Source of the DNA: Charina bottae
Lineage: Eukaryota; Chordata; Lepidosauria; Squamata; Charinaidae
NCBI GenBank assembly: GCA_023362775.1
Contig: JALMGJ010000003.1
Location: 46,951,916-47,015,915, forward strand
Reading direction: 5' to 3'
DNA: 64,000 bases
Shown here in pieces: positions 10,906 to 21,459 of this stretch (position 1 is its first letter; every line of letters starts with the position of its first letter). A program made the position numbers and the translations under genes. The notes beneath the pieces were generated by a model. It did no database searches and was not told where the DNA came from. It saw only the letters and a program-made list of their open reading frames with translations.

Positions 10906-13100
10906 AAATCATGACAAAGCACATTTTAATGTGATAGAATTCCTTCCTTGGTCCAGTCAAATGGAAGAATTTGAAATTTCAACTTTAAAATTGTGTTTTG
11001 CCTCAGTCCAAACTGTCACATAAATTTGCTTGGGCTAATTCCACGGGTTTGAAAAAAATCTACAAAGCTTAAATACTGTACAACACAACTTATCTACAGT
11101 TTAGATGTAATGTAAACCAAAAATAAAAATGTTTTTTTATGTGAGAATGTTTTTACATAAAAATAAAAGTTTCTCTCCTGCTGGGAGAGAAAAGCACACA
11201 GGCTTGAGGCTCATCACGCATTATTCTCATTCATCATGCTGAAGAACAGCATCAAGAGCAAATACATGCAAAGAATGTAACAAAAGAACCTGAGTGAGTC
11301 AACAATCTGCCTAGCCAAGGAATTCAACAACCTACATTATATATCAATCTCCTGTCTGGCCTTATGAAAATATTCAAAACATTTTGTATACAAATTGCTA
11401 AAGATACATAGCGAATAATAAAAAATTCCTATTTACAATATATAGCAAGATAGTGAATTAGCAGGCAAGCCCCCACCCCACATTCACTGAGAGGCAGGCT
11501 CTCAGTTTCAAACAACATTCAGGCCAAATGAGGCAGTTGAAACCACATAGTCAAGGATATCTCCCCCCCCCCCCCCCCCCCCGCCAACCTTTTGTCTAGG
11601 TAGAAAAAGTGTTTGTCTTTTTAAAATTAAGACCTAAGCCAGAAACTGAGGCTGAGAAGAGAAACAGGGTTCATTCCCTCTTCCCAGCAGCATCAGAGTG
11701 GGATATGGAGGGGAAGACCAAACAGAGGGATATCTGCTTCTGGACAGAAGTCTTTTTCTAAAAGAATAGGTGAAAAATGCGTAGCTAGAAAAATTGCATA
11801 CAATTCATTTTTATTTTGACTGTGTGGGCTTAAGTCTAATATTTTGTGTTTGATGCTTATTTTCTATGTACCAGCTCAGCAATTGTCTGTTTTTATTTAT
11901 TTACAATATTTTTATCCCACAGATACATGCAAGTTAGAACCTTATCACCGCAATGTTGGCTTTAAATTATGAACAGACCAACATCATCTTGCGGTTTGCC
12001 CAAAACCTTACATTTCCTTTATCTTCTTTGATGGAATAACTTTTTTAATTGTGGTCTGCTATTTGAATTGCACTGTATTTTATCACCCTTGCCACTGAAT
12101 GCTCTGCATTTACAGTAACCATTTAAAAGTAAAAAGTGGTTTTTTACATTCTCTTTTTAAAAAAAAATGATTTTATCGATCGCTTGCAAGAGTGGTCTAT
12201 TTCCCAAAATAGGGGCTGATTCTGCTGGTTACATGCCTCAGGAGGCAGTGCTAGATCATTTTTTTCTCTTTTCTTTTCCCTTTTAAAATTTTCAGAAAAG
12301 GAACCACCGGGTATGAGAGCCCTATCTTTGCCATATATTGGGGGTGGGAGAGGGTGCCAGCTGAGGCAACGCTCGATAGGCGATGGCAGCAGTAACTACC
12401 AAGCCACACACCAAGGTGGAATGTGAAGCTAGGGAGGCCTTGTAGGAGTAGAGGGTTTTAGGCCTCCAATCTTTCACCCTTCCGTCTCAGTTACCCTGCT
12501 ACAGCCACAAAAACAAGCTGTTTTTCACTATTTTTCTGCCTGAGTATCTCCAAAAACACACACCGGTTATATCCATGAAATCCAGTATTCATGTCCAGTA
12601 TTTATTTTTCTGTTACAGAACATCCTCAAATTTTAATATTACGAACAGATCTACTGTTATCAAGGCATCCAAGTGATCCTACAATATTTTCACCATGGTA
12701 AGGTTATGACATATTCTGTTGTCCGAGGGAATTTAACATTTAAGGAAAGTGCTATCTCTGATATACAATATCTTGATTATGCAGGCCATTTTAGAATGCT
12801 GTAGGCATCCCCTCACCCCTCCGGTCCTTGGCCATTCTGCTTCACACACTGGGAGAGTCCATTTCTTTCAAACCAGATCTCTGGGCTGCTTCCTGGTTAA
12901 GAGACATGTTTCAGTGTGAACAGCAGCTGATTAGTCATTCATCACTCTATTATTTGTAAGTGAGGAAGATCAGCTGCTTCTGACTTGGTACTAAAGACGT
13001 GCAACCTTTTTTCTGTGAGGACCCTCAATTTTATTTTTTTAGTTATCTTTATCAGCCTTTGGGGGTTTGCAGGAGTATAGCTATGACTGTAATAAAGGTT
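10906..13100. other. Intronic sequence without recognised genes
   Basis: Mostly unique-looking DNA. It contains a 20-base C run (11563-11582). A less AT-rich stretch at about 11160-11350, with a CTCTCCTGC-TGGGAGAG hairpin, could be conserved non-coding DNA, but nothing in one sequence can show this. Confidence 0.4.
11563..11582. repeat. Poly-C run
   Basis: Twenty consecutive C on the plus strand; a length-unstable mononucleotide tract. Confidence 0.9.
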
Positions 13101-13102
13101 TT

Positions 13103-13392
13103 TTAGGTTTCCACCTACACAGTTGTGTCTGACTCTAGGGGCCGGTGCTCATTTCCGTTTGTTAGCCAAAGAGCCAGCGTTGTCCGAAGACGCTTGACGC
13201 GCGCGGGACACTGTTACCTACCCACCGAAGTGGTACCTATTAATCTACTTGCATTTGCATGCTTTCAAATTGCTAGGTTGGCAATTGCTGGGGCGAGTGC
13301 GGAAGCTCACTCCGTCACGTGGGGCTAGGGATTCGAACCTCCGAACTTGCGATCTTCCGATCGACAAGCCTGGCGTCTTACCCGCTGCAGTG
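13103..13392 (-). mobile_element. tRNA-derived SINE, family A (BovB-like tail), minus
   Basis: Read on the minus strand it has the SINE head (TAAGACGCCAGGCTTG, then the B-box core TTCGAATCCC), a body with TGCATTTGCATGC and GGTACCACTTCGGTGGG, and the tail CCCCTAGAGTCAGACACAAC. It matches the better-preserved copies at 18990-19309 and 52688-53015. The head is slightly truncated: the GGGGCGTGGTGGCTCAG start is degraded. Confidence 0.8.
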
Positions 13393-13936
13393 CTGGAATT
13401 CCTCCCTTTTATTTTTGGGAATTTATGGAGGGTTTCCCCACCCATGGCTTTCAGAGGCTATCCTCCTGCTCATTAAAACAACAACCATACATAAAGTTTA
13501 TTTCTATAATTTAGCAATGTGCCACAAGTTGGAGGCATTCTGAATTCACAACAGAGTGGTGGTGGGCATCCTATGCAACAGTGAGCCTGACCATCCTTGC
13601 TCTATACAATGTGAAGCGAAGTGGCTGTTGTAGTCCTAATATCTATAAATGATATACAGCCATAACTTAACAACGTGCTCTGTAAATTTGTGTTTTCTTT
13701 TCCTGAATAAATTTATCAGCCCTGTTGTTACAGAAAGCTATTGCCACCAACACAAAGGGTAGCCAGCACTGTCTTGATCAATACGAAACAAAGCTGCATT
13801 ATCCTTGTATTAAAAGCAAGTATCGAAAAAAGGGAGATGTGGTTAATTTAAATTTAGGGTAAAATGGCAGCAAACTTGGTTTTCAGTTTTTAAATTGGAT
13901 TTGATTTGATCAGTATGTAAAACTGAATTCAAGCTC

Positions 13937-13972
13937 TATGCTGGTCTATGACCATAATAAAGATTTGATTTG
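13937..13972 (+). repeat. Short dispersed repeat, inverted copy at 16089-16126
   Basis: TATGCTGGTCTATGACCATA and the following ATAAAGATTTGATTTG recur as the reverse complement at 16089-16126. The ATAAAGATTTGATTTG end looks like a LINE 3' terminus, but I cannot name the family. Confidence 0.5.
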
Positions 13973-14542
13973 TTTTGATTCAAGGTAGACCAAGTATCAA
14001 ATAGTGAGGAATCTCAACAAATAAACAGAAATCAAATAGAGTTTCCCAGCAGAAATGTTATAAAGCGGGTCAGAATGAATTCTATGGTGATCGTGAAAGA
14101 TGGAACAGAGCAAGATCAAGACCATGGCCATAGCAGTGAGTGCAGGGATTCAGTCCAAGGGAGAGACAAAGGAATTTCAGGTGCATTACACAATTCTGTG
14201 CAATAGGTGAATATATGGTTTCCTATTACAAATGAATGGCTAGCTAATTATTGCAATCCCTCAGTTCTCAATGCAGAAGTAAGTCAATGTGAAAGGTATT
14301 CTAACTAAAGGAGATATTATTTACATGGACATATAATTCTTTATTTTGAAAGACGGGATTGACTAAGTTCTTACTTTCTAGGATGGCTCCATTAAAGTAA
14401 ATACTCTGTTATTGCTATTTTAAAGTGTTGCCAGTAAAATATTTTCTCCCTCTTTGAAGGGAGAAAATATTTATTTTTTGTATGCTCTATGTAGCAGAAA
14501 TTGATGTCGGAGGTTTTCTACTATTATGTGAGACCCACCTAT

Positions 14543-14825
14543 TGTTGTTTATTCGTTCAGTCGTTTCCGACTCTTCGTGACTTCATGGACCAGTCCACGC
14601 CAGAGCTTCCTGTCGGCTGTCACCATCCCCAGCTCCCCCATGGTTGAGTCCATCACCTCCAGAATACCATCCATCCATCTTGCCCTTGGTCGGCCCCTCT
14701 TCCTTTTGCCTTCCACTTTCCCTAGCATCAGCTTCTTCTCCAGGGTATCCTGTCTTCTCATTATGTGGCCAAAGTACTTCAGTTTTGCCTTTAATATCAT
14801 TCCCTCAAGAGAGCAGTCTGGCTTT
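14543..14825 (-). mobile_element. 5'-truncated BovB (RTE clade) LINE
   Basis: A perfect 12-bp TSD AGACCCACCTAT (14531-14542, 14826-14837) bounds the insert. The minus strand encodes the C-terminal block of BovB ORF2: LKAKLKYFGHIMRRQDTLEK, then RGRPRARWMDG and LVHEVTKSRKRL, ending with the BovB 3' terminus. The frame reads through to the native C-terminus, so this is a fairly young truncated copy. Confidence 0.92.
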
Positions 14826-14839
14826 AGACCCACCTATGC

Positions 14840-16080
14840 TGCATGCATTTTCTGTTCAAGGTTTTTTTTTTTTTAACGTTCAATATTTCTTAACACTCCA
14901 TATGATTCTCATAGTCTGAATAAATAAAGAAGTGGTAAAACCCTTATGGAAATATTGTACCTAATGGCAGATAATTCCAACATGCTGGACAACAAATCAC
15001 AGGTTTTACCCTAAAAATGCTCTTTGGCTGTCATTGACATAAAATGTAATAACCATTTTTGCAGAAGCCAACAGCTGTATTTCTTCACTGTTTTTGTTTT
15101 CAGAAATTTGATCCATTTAAAGATATTATAATGAACAAAAAAAATCTATCAGAAAAGTTTTTAGCTGATGAACCAGCAACATGTGCTTTTAGGGTGATGC
15201 TTCAGAAGAGGAATGACCAACAAGAAGAGAAACGGCCGATAGAGGATTAGGTTTGCTTACAATATGCTCACAGTTGTTTTAATATGATCAATTTGTATAC
15301 ATTACCTTTACTCATAAAGCTCCACTACTTGTGATTCATTAGCACTAAAAGACTTAGTTATTATTAAAACCGAAGTGCTCACTTACTCTTTCGATCTTTT
15401 CAACCCTTGAGCTTTTAACCATTGTAGTTATACGCTATGGGCCCTCATCTATCTTCTCTTGACACCTAAGAATTCATCACAATACTAAGAATGTTTAGAC
15501 ATTTATTTATATCTAGTTAAGAGTTAATGTATGCATCTAGGGATGTGGTGTAAGCAATACCTATTGGAGGCTTTAGCAGAAAACCTCTCCAAATCATTCC
15601 CTTCTTCTAAAATCCCTTGTATAATTTAACCCATATGATTTTAAATAGTGTGCAGACCACCCACAAAATTGCAGTGAAAGGCATTATTCTTCAAAGAAAG
15701 CCAATGAGACAGTCTTTGGAAGGATCAAAATGTTTCCGAAGAGCCTAGGTTTTATAGCTACTTCAACAATAAGTCCTTTTAGCTCTCAATTTCACACAAA
15801 ATTCTCACAAATTCTCACATATGCACAAATCTGACATGCTCCCAATAAATGGATGGTTACCTTGACTACAATTTCAGTCCCACACAGGGCAGTCAAAGGA
15901 TCTCAAGATGTTTTATAATTAGGTGTGTGACCACCAGATTTACTTATTTTATTGGCTTACATCTAAGCATTCACCTGGCAGCCCAAGGTGAGAAGGAAAT
16001 GCATGCAGGTGAATCAGCAGATTGACACAGGAGGAAGGGACCACAAAACAATGTAGCAAAAGGAACAGATGTTCTGCCAT
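14840..16080. other. Intronic sequence, nothing recognised
   Basis: AT-rich; a 61-codon open stretch at 15059-15250 has no recognisable domain and no supporting splice context. Confidence 0.5.
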
Positions 16081-16169
16081 AAGAGTATCAAATCAAATCT
16101 TTATTATGGTCATAGACCAGCATATAGTAAAAATCTATTTAGTAGGTTTACTTGTAAGAATTTATTAGG

Positions 16170-16208
16170 ACACTGTTTCTCAACTTCAGCAACTTTAAGA
16201 TGTGTGGA
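16170..16208. mobile_element. Half copy of the palindromic hAT MITE
   Basis: The sequence ACTGTTTCTCAACTTCAGCA followed by ACTTTAAGATGTGTGGA is one arm of the 9724/59997 element. The second arm is absent and T-rich sequence follows directly. Confidence 0.6.
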
Positions 16209-16254
16209 TTTTTTTAAAGCTATAGGGGAAAGAACAAAGTTGCTTAAGAACAAT

Positions 16255-16387
16255 TAAAGGTAAAGGTTGCCCCCCCCCCCCCGCTGCACATTTGTGCAGT
16301 TGTGTCCGACTCTAGGGGCCGGTGCTCATCTCCGTTTGTTAGCCGAAGAGCCAGCGTTGTCCGAAGATGCTTCCACGGTCATGTGGC
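16255..16387 (-). mobile_element. SINE family A, 5'-truncated, minus
   Basis: It begins on the plus strand with a TAAAGG repeat and a C run, then the reverse complement of the family A tail and body (GTTGTGTCCGACTCTAGGGG, TCCGTTTGTTAGCCGAAGAG), and stops at GGTCATGTGGCA. The tRNA-like head is missing. Confidence 0.8.
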
Positions 16388-16917
16388 ATCATTTCAGATT
16401 TTCTGGTAGAGAATACCTATTTCTAATTTTATATCCTGAACATAGAGTAATTCAAATTCTTGAAATAAATATGAAAACATTAAGTTAGATTACTATTTTT
16501 ATATCTCTACATTAATTATCTATATTAGCCTTTTTATAAGCTGTTAGGTGTTATTTTAAGGTTGTCTTGGCACATTCTTTCATCCTGTTGCTTGGAAACA
16601 TTCTTGCAGTCCCAAACCCATGGTCTTTGATTCTTCTGCCTCTGCAGTGCCAGAAGTCTATTATGCCAATCATTTGTAATTCTCATCCAGGACCAAGCAA
16701 GCCAGCAGGAAAATAAAGCCCTTTAACTATCTGCAGATCGGGCAAAGAAGTCACGATCTTGCAACAGCAAAATGACCAGGGGAAGTCTGGTGCAACAGAC
16801 AGAAAGAAAAGGTGATAAATTATATTAAAAAGGCTCATAGCGGCTCCTAAAATCTCTCATAAAGTTCTGTGGTGATCCTGGGCCCAATGCTACTGGTCAT
16901 AATTGCGTGTGTGCACG

Positions 16918-17135
16918 CGCACCTTAGAGTCAGTGTTGACTCCTGGCGACTGCCTGGACAAGTCCCTGCAGTTTTCTTGGCAAGATTTTTTGGAAGTGGT
17001 TTGCCGCTGCTGCCTTCCTAGGACTGTGTGTGTGTGACTGGCCCAAGGTCATCTGGCCTTGTGCCTAAGGTGGGACTAGAACTCACGGTCTCCCAATTTC
17101 TAGTGTGGTGCCTTAACCACTACTGGCTCCGCCAT
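16918..17135 (-). mobile_element. tRNA-SINE, family B head with BovB-like tail, minus
   Basis: The minus strand begins near AGCCAGTAGTGGTTAAGGCA, has a B-box-like AGTTCTAGTCCCACC, a middle with ACCTTGGGCCAGT, and then GCAGGGACTTGTCCAGGCAG as in the fragment at 397-500. The head matches the SINEs at 18560 and 37623, whose tails are different and L2-like. Confidence 0.7.
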
Positions 17136-17880
17136 AAGTTGTTAGGTTAGTTCATTTTACTGTATAAGGCAAGCCTCTTTTGAGTTAAGCTCAACTCTTG
17201 GTGGCTTCACAGATCCTTTCCATGTACAGAAGTTATTTGCCATTACCTTCTTCTGGGATCTTTTGCCAGCTTCCCAGGCTAGCATATAGTCCTAATATTC
17301 CCTGGTAGTCTCCCATCCAAATACTTACTAGTAATACTCACTCCTGCTTAATTTACAAACCCAGGCAGGCTTCATGCTTAAGTTCTAATTAAATTAAATT
17401 AAGTCACAATAATTTAATGTTTTCTATCTTGCAAGCCAAATCTTCCCATAAAGTAGAAAAAAATGTAATGTTTTAAAAGTACAGGAGCTTTAAAATCAAA
17501 TGTTTTATTTAATTAAGCAAGAAGACAAAAGACCTGTTTATGATTCCTTTCTCACATTCCTTTTCCAGCAACTATTACAAGGCCAGGCTGAGGGAACTTC
17601 TGAATTGGCCCCAGATGAATGCAAAAGCTGTTACTCTCTTCTAATATGCCTCAATTACTGTTTTCTTCATTACATTAATATAGCTAAAGACTAATAATGT
17701 TGTTTAAGTAATATCTCATACTACTGGTTATGAGAGCACTCTAGTTTAATCTGGATTATCATACATGGATTAATTAACTTTTAAAGTCAAGAATATACAA
17801 CTCCCTTTCTATTCTCTTAATACAAATAATTCCTGGATCAAAGATCATCTAGTAAAAAGGATAAATGCTAAACATAATTG
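17136..17880. other. Intronic sequence with a possible old SINE remnant
   Basis: Around 17190-17350 the stretch GGTAGTCTCCCATCCAAATA and its surroundings look like an old SINE; a similar CTCCCATCC motif occurs near 59755. The rest shows nothing recognisable. Confidence 0.35.
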
Positions 17881-17886
17881 CTTTAG

Positions 17887-18156
17887 TCTGTAGCTTGAAT
17901 CATGTCAACTGGATTTCTATTTTCTTAGTGGAAACGTTTCGCTCCTTATCCAAGGAGCTTCTTCAGTCTGAGCAAAGTTGGTAAGGGAATCCTAAATATT
18001 AATCCTAAATATATTTAGGATTCCCTTACCAACTTTGCTCAGACTGAAGAAGCTCCTTGGATAAGGAGTGAAACGTTTCCACTAAGAAAATAGAAATCCA
18101 GTTGACATGATTCAAGCTACAGACAATTCCACCTGGATGACTGAGAACCTTCATAG
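17887..18156. mobile_element. Foldback of two inverted Penelope-like 3' segments
   Basis: A 15-bp perfect duplication ACATAATTGCTTTAG lies at 17872-17886 and 18157-18171. Between them two arms of about 115 bp are near-perfect reverse complements meeting around 18004. The right arm reads CAGACTGAAGAAGCTCCTTG, GAAACGTTTCCACTAAG, then ends CCTGGATGACTGAGAACCTTCATAG, the type of 3' end I associate with vertebrate Penelope-like elements. The left arm is the same sequence reversed but lacks the last ~30 bp. There is no coding region. The family assignment is from memory. Confidence 0.65.
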
Positions 18157-18559
18157 ACATAATTGCTTTAGATTAAGAAATTCTCCTCCTCTTCTTGGAA
18201 TCACTGTTTGTAAAGATGTCCCTGAAATGCATCCTTTGGAGGGCTTTCTACATTACCCTTCAAAATGTCTAGCATTTGTCATTGTTAAGAGCTGCACTAC
18301 TTGGATGGAATAACAATAGTTATTATGAGAGTTTAAGCATTTGCTAGTGCCAGTCTCTCCAAGGTAAGTCAATCACAGCAGGCTATTCCAGTCTACACTA
18401 AGCAACACTTAAGTGTTTTTCCTAACTTTTTTCTATTAACAGAAGATGATCTGCCATATAAAAAGAACTGTATTCCCTGGGGCAACCCTCAAACTTCTGA
18501 GGGCCCTGTTCATATTTTCCTTGCTACCTTTCTGTCATGCAGACTTATTAGAACTACAG

Positions 18560-18800
18560 TAGGTTTTTTTTAGATTTTTTATCCTGCCTTTATTATTATT
18601 TTTAAATAACTCAAGGCGGCAAACATACTTAATACTCCTCTATTTTACCCACAACAACCACCCGCGGGGTGAGTTGGGCTGAGAGTGAGTGACTGGCCCA
18701 AAAACACCCAGCCAGCTTTCATGCCTAAGGTAGGACTAGAACTCACAGACTCCTAGTTTCTAGCCCAGAGCCTTAACCACTAGACCAAACTGGCTCTCTC
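18560..18800 (-). mobile_element. tRNA-SINE, family B head with L2-like tail, minus
   Basis: On the minus strand: AGAGCCAGTTTGGTCTAGTG (A-box region), GAGTTCTAGTCCTACC (B-box-like), AGCTGG-TGTTTTTGGGCCAGT, CTCAGCCCAACTCACCCCG, then the end CTTGAGTTATTTAAAAATAA and a degraded GGCAGGATAAAAAATC tail. It is the same type as the plus-strand copy at 37623-37870. Confidence 0.85.
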
Positions 18801-18989
18801 TGTGATAATTGCTTTCTCTGTGAGGTTCTGGCATTTTCCCTGGCAAAAAAATGGTTTTTTTTTTTTCAGGCTCTTGCCGTCTCTTCTGATGTTCTGATTC
18901 CATTTTAGGCTCAAAATATTGCACATATCTGATTTATTTGATACTGGTTTAGAGTATTATGTGGACCTAACTACTGTCTTATTCAATAA

Positions 18990-19309
18990 GGTAAAGGTTT
19001 GTGCAGTCGTGTCCAACTCTAGGGGCCGGTGCTCATCTCCGTTTGTTAGCCAAAGAGCCAGCGTTGTCCGAAGACGCTTCAACAGTCATGTGGCCGGCAT
19101 GACGCGCGCGGAACGCTGTTACCTACCCACCGAAGTGGTACCTATTAATCTACTTGCATTTGCATGCTTTCGAATTGCTAGGTTGGCAAGAGCTGGGGCT
19201 AGTGCAGGAGGTCACTCCATCACGCGGGGCTAGGGATTCGAACCTCCAAACTTGCAATCTTCCGATTGACAAGCCTGGCGTCTTACCCGCTGAGCCACCA
19301 CGCCCCTAT
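18990..19309 (-). mobile_element. Full-length tRNA-SINE family A, minus
   Basis: Flanked by a perfect 15-bp TSD TGTCTTATTCAATAA (18975-18989, 19310-19324). On the minus strand it starts AGGGGCGTGGTGGCTCAGCG with an A box (TGGCTCAGCGG), then a B box GGTTCGAATCC, a ~200-bp body, and the tail CCCCTAGAGTTGGACACGAC ending in ACCTTTACC. It should be transcribed by RNA polymerase III from its internal boxes. The tail's GAGT-GGACACGACTG resembles the BovB 3' end. Confidence 0.93.
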
Positions 19310-19694
19310 TGTCTTATTCAATAAATCATAGTTAAATCACTCCACAGCCTAGAGTGATGCATGGGCCCATTCACTGGCAATATTTGACATTAGCTGATTT
19401 AAGATAGAACTTTGGATTCCTCCTGTCAGTTCCCTGTTTGCAAGAAGAGAACTGTATCATCATACAATGACTGGTGGTTTCAACAGATTGGTAGTATAAG
19501 ACATCTTCAGGGATGATGTTTTAATTGCTAAGCAGCAATGTAATTATTTTGGTCTCAGATTTTGTACATTATTCCCCTAAGCCATTTTGGGGCTGTTGAA
19601 TTTGCTGATCAGAAAGTGTAGGATTCTAACTAGTTATAATGGTTAATTCCCACTGTCTTATATGAACTTCAGAATTGGCCTTCCTACATGGAGT

Positions 19695-19892
19695 GTAAAG
19701 GTAAAGGTAAAGGTTCCCCCCGCACATTTGTGCAGTCGTGTCCGACTCTAGGGGCCAGTGCTCATCTCCGTTTGTTAGCCAAAGAGCTGGAGCTAGTGTG
19801 GGAGCTCACTCCGCACACAGGGCTAGGGATTCGAACCTCTGAACTTGTGATCGACAAGCCTGGCATCTTACCCGCTGAGCCACCACGCCCCT
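19695..19892 (-). mobile_element. SINE family A with internal deletion, minus
   Basis: Both the 3' tail (GTAAAGG repeats, GTCGTGTCCGACTCTAGGGG) and the tRNA-like head (TACCCGCTGAGCCACCACGC on the plus strand) are present. About 120 bp of body between AGCCAAAGAG and CTGGAGCTAG is missing compared with 18990-19309. A CATT microsatellite (about 19893-19912) follows the head. Confidence 0.85.
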
Positions 19893-20379
19893 TCATTCAT
19901 TCATTCATTCATGGAGTATACCAGCACTCTAATACAAGAACTAGGTACATATATTTTTATATACTTCATAGATAAGATCTACAGAACAGAATGAATCTGA
20001 TTAAATCACAAAGACTCCATCTGTCATATGAGTGAATCTGTTTAAATTTTATCAACTGAATGTTGTCCAAAACTGTTACAATCGCCAATGGGAGATCATG
20101 CTGAAAAGGAATCAGTACCAAAAAGAGCTGAGTCTCCAAAAGTGAATGAGTCACTCTTAACAGGGCTGCTAGGGCACAGTCTTCCAATGCAACAGATATG
20201 GAGGGTAGAGAAGTAAGACTTCTCTGTCCTTATAGCCATAGTGTAGGTGCAAATGTGAGGTCATGCCTGTGTTCGACCAAATTTGCTTCTGGTCTTTCTC
20301 CACAGTGCCCCAGAAGTTGCAATGTTTGTTTTGTCTTCCTGACCTCATCAGGAGCTGGAATATCACTAGTATATGGGTA

Positions 20380-21106
20380 TAGTCCTTCACACAACTCCAT
20401 TTAGTGTGCTAATTGTGCCCATGCCTAAATTGGGAGATCCTGCTTGCTGCCACTCATGCCCTAATCATTTCTTGCTTAGAGTATTGCAAAACACTCTACC
20501 TGAGGCTGCCCTTGAAAACCATCTGGAAGCTACAATTGTCCAGAATGCAGCAGCATGGGTAGCTATGGGTGCACCTTGATATATCCATGTGACATGTCCA
20601 CTTTGTGAGCTTCACTGGCTCCCAGTAGGCTTCCAAGTGTAATTCAAAGCACTGGTTATCACCTGTAAAACACTTCATGGTGCAGGGCCAGGTTATCTGC
20701 AGGACCACTTGTCTCCAGTTGTTTCTGCTTATTCCACATACTCTAACAGATTGGGCATGCTCCGGGTCCCTTCCTTGAAACAATGTCCTAGGAAGCATGC
20801 CTTTTCAGTTGTGGCATCTATCCTGTGGAACAGTCCACCCCTGAGATCAGACTTGCCTCAACTCTTCAGGAAGACACTGAAGACCTGGCTCTTCCCTCAG
20901 GCACTGAGGCCAGGATGTTAGGTGAGCTCATCCTGGGAGGTAAGTAAATGTTGATGTGCTCTGGCTGTGTGTTTTGTTCTTGTTTTGATATTTTTGCTGT
21001 TGTTGGGATATTGTTATTTTGTTTTTATTACAGTATGCTGTTCAGAGTCTCATTCCAGTGAGTTTGGCAGCCATATAAAACTTTAAATGAATAAATAAAT
21101 AAATTG
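20380..21106 (+). mobile_element. Old L2 fragment, 3' end of ORF2 and tail
   Basis: Reading frames are broken, but the L2 C-terminal order is clear: VPMPKLGDPACC-HSC, a TIVQNAAAWV-like block, GPGYL equivalent, ALWNSPPLRSDLPQLFRKTLKTWL, then an AAATGAATAAATAAATAAA tail ending near 21106. It is more diverged than the copy at 57194. Confidence 0.8.
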
Positions 21107-21459
21107 AGGCAAAGTCCTAAATGTTTCATATAGATGAATTATCCAACTGATGTATGTGGCTAATTTGGTAAAAATATACCCCTAGGCATCGCCATCATCT
21201 GAGTTTTCATGACACATAGAACCTGCCTGGTTGTTTCTTTTTTTCAATTTATGTGTAGAAGACCCATTTGAAAAGTGTATCAACCAGCTCTACAGAAAGC
21301 AAAATCTGTATAAATTCCTTCTCTACAGCTTTCAGAGGTGAAGTCATATGCAAAAAGTCAATAGCCACCAAAACTACATACTGTGTTGTTTTCTTCTTTT
21401 ATAATGAGATATAGCTCAGATCTTAAAGTGCTTATACAATACCAAAATCTTATATTTTT

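Noticed and set aside
15059..15250. Candidate exon after the TTTTGTTTTCAG acceptor
   Set aside because: It is on the strand opposite CACHD1, has no donor before its stop, and encodes no recognisable peptide.
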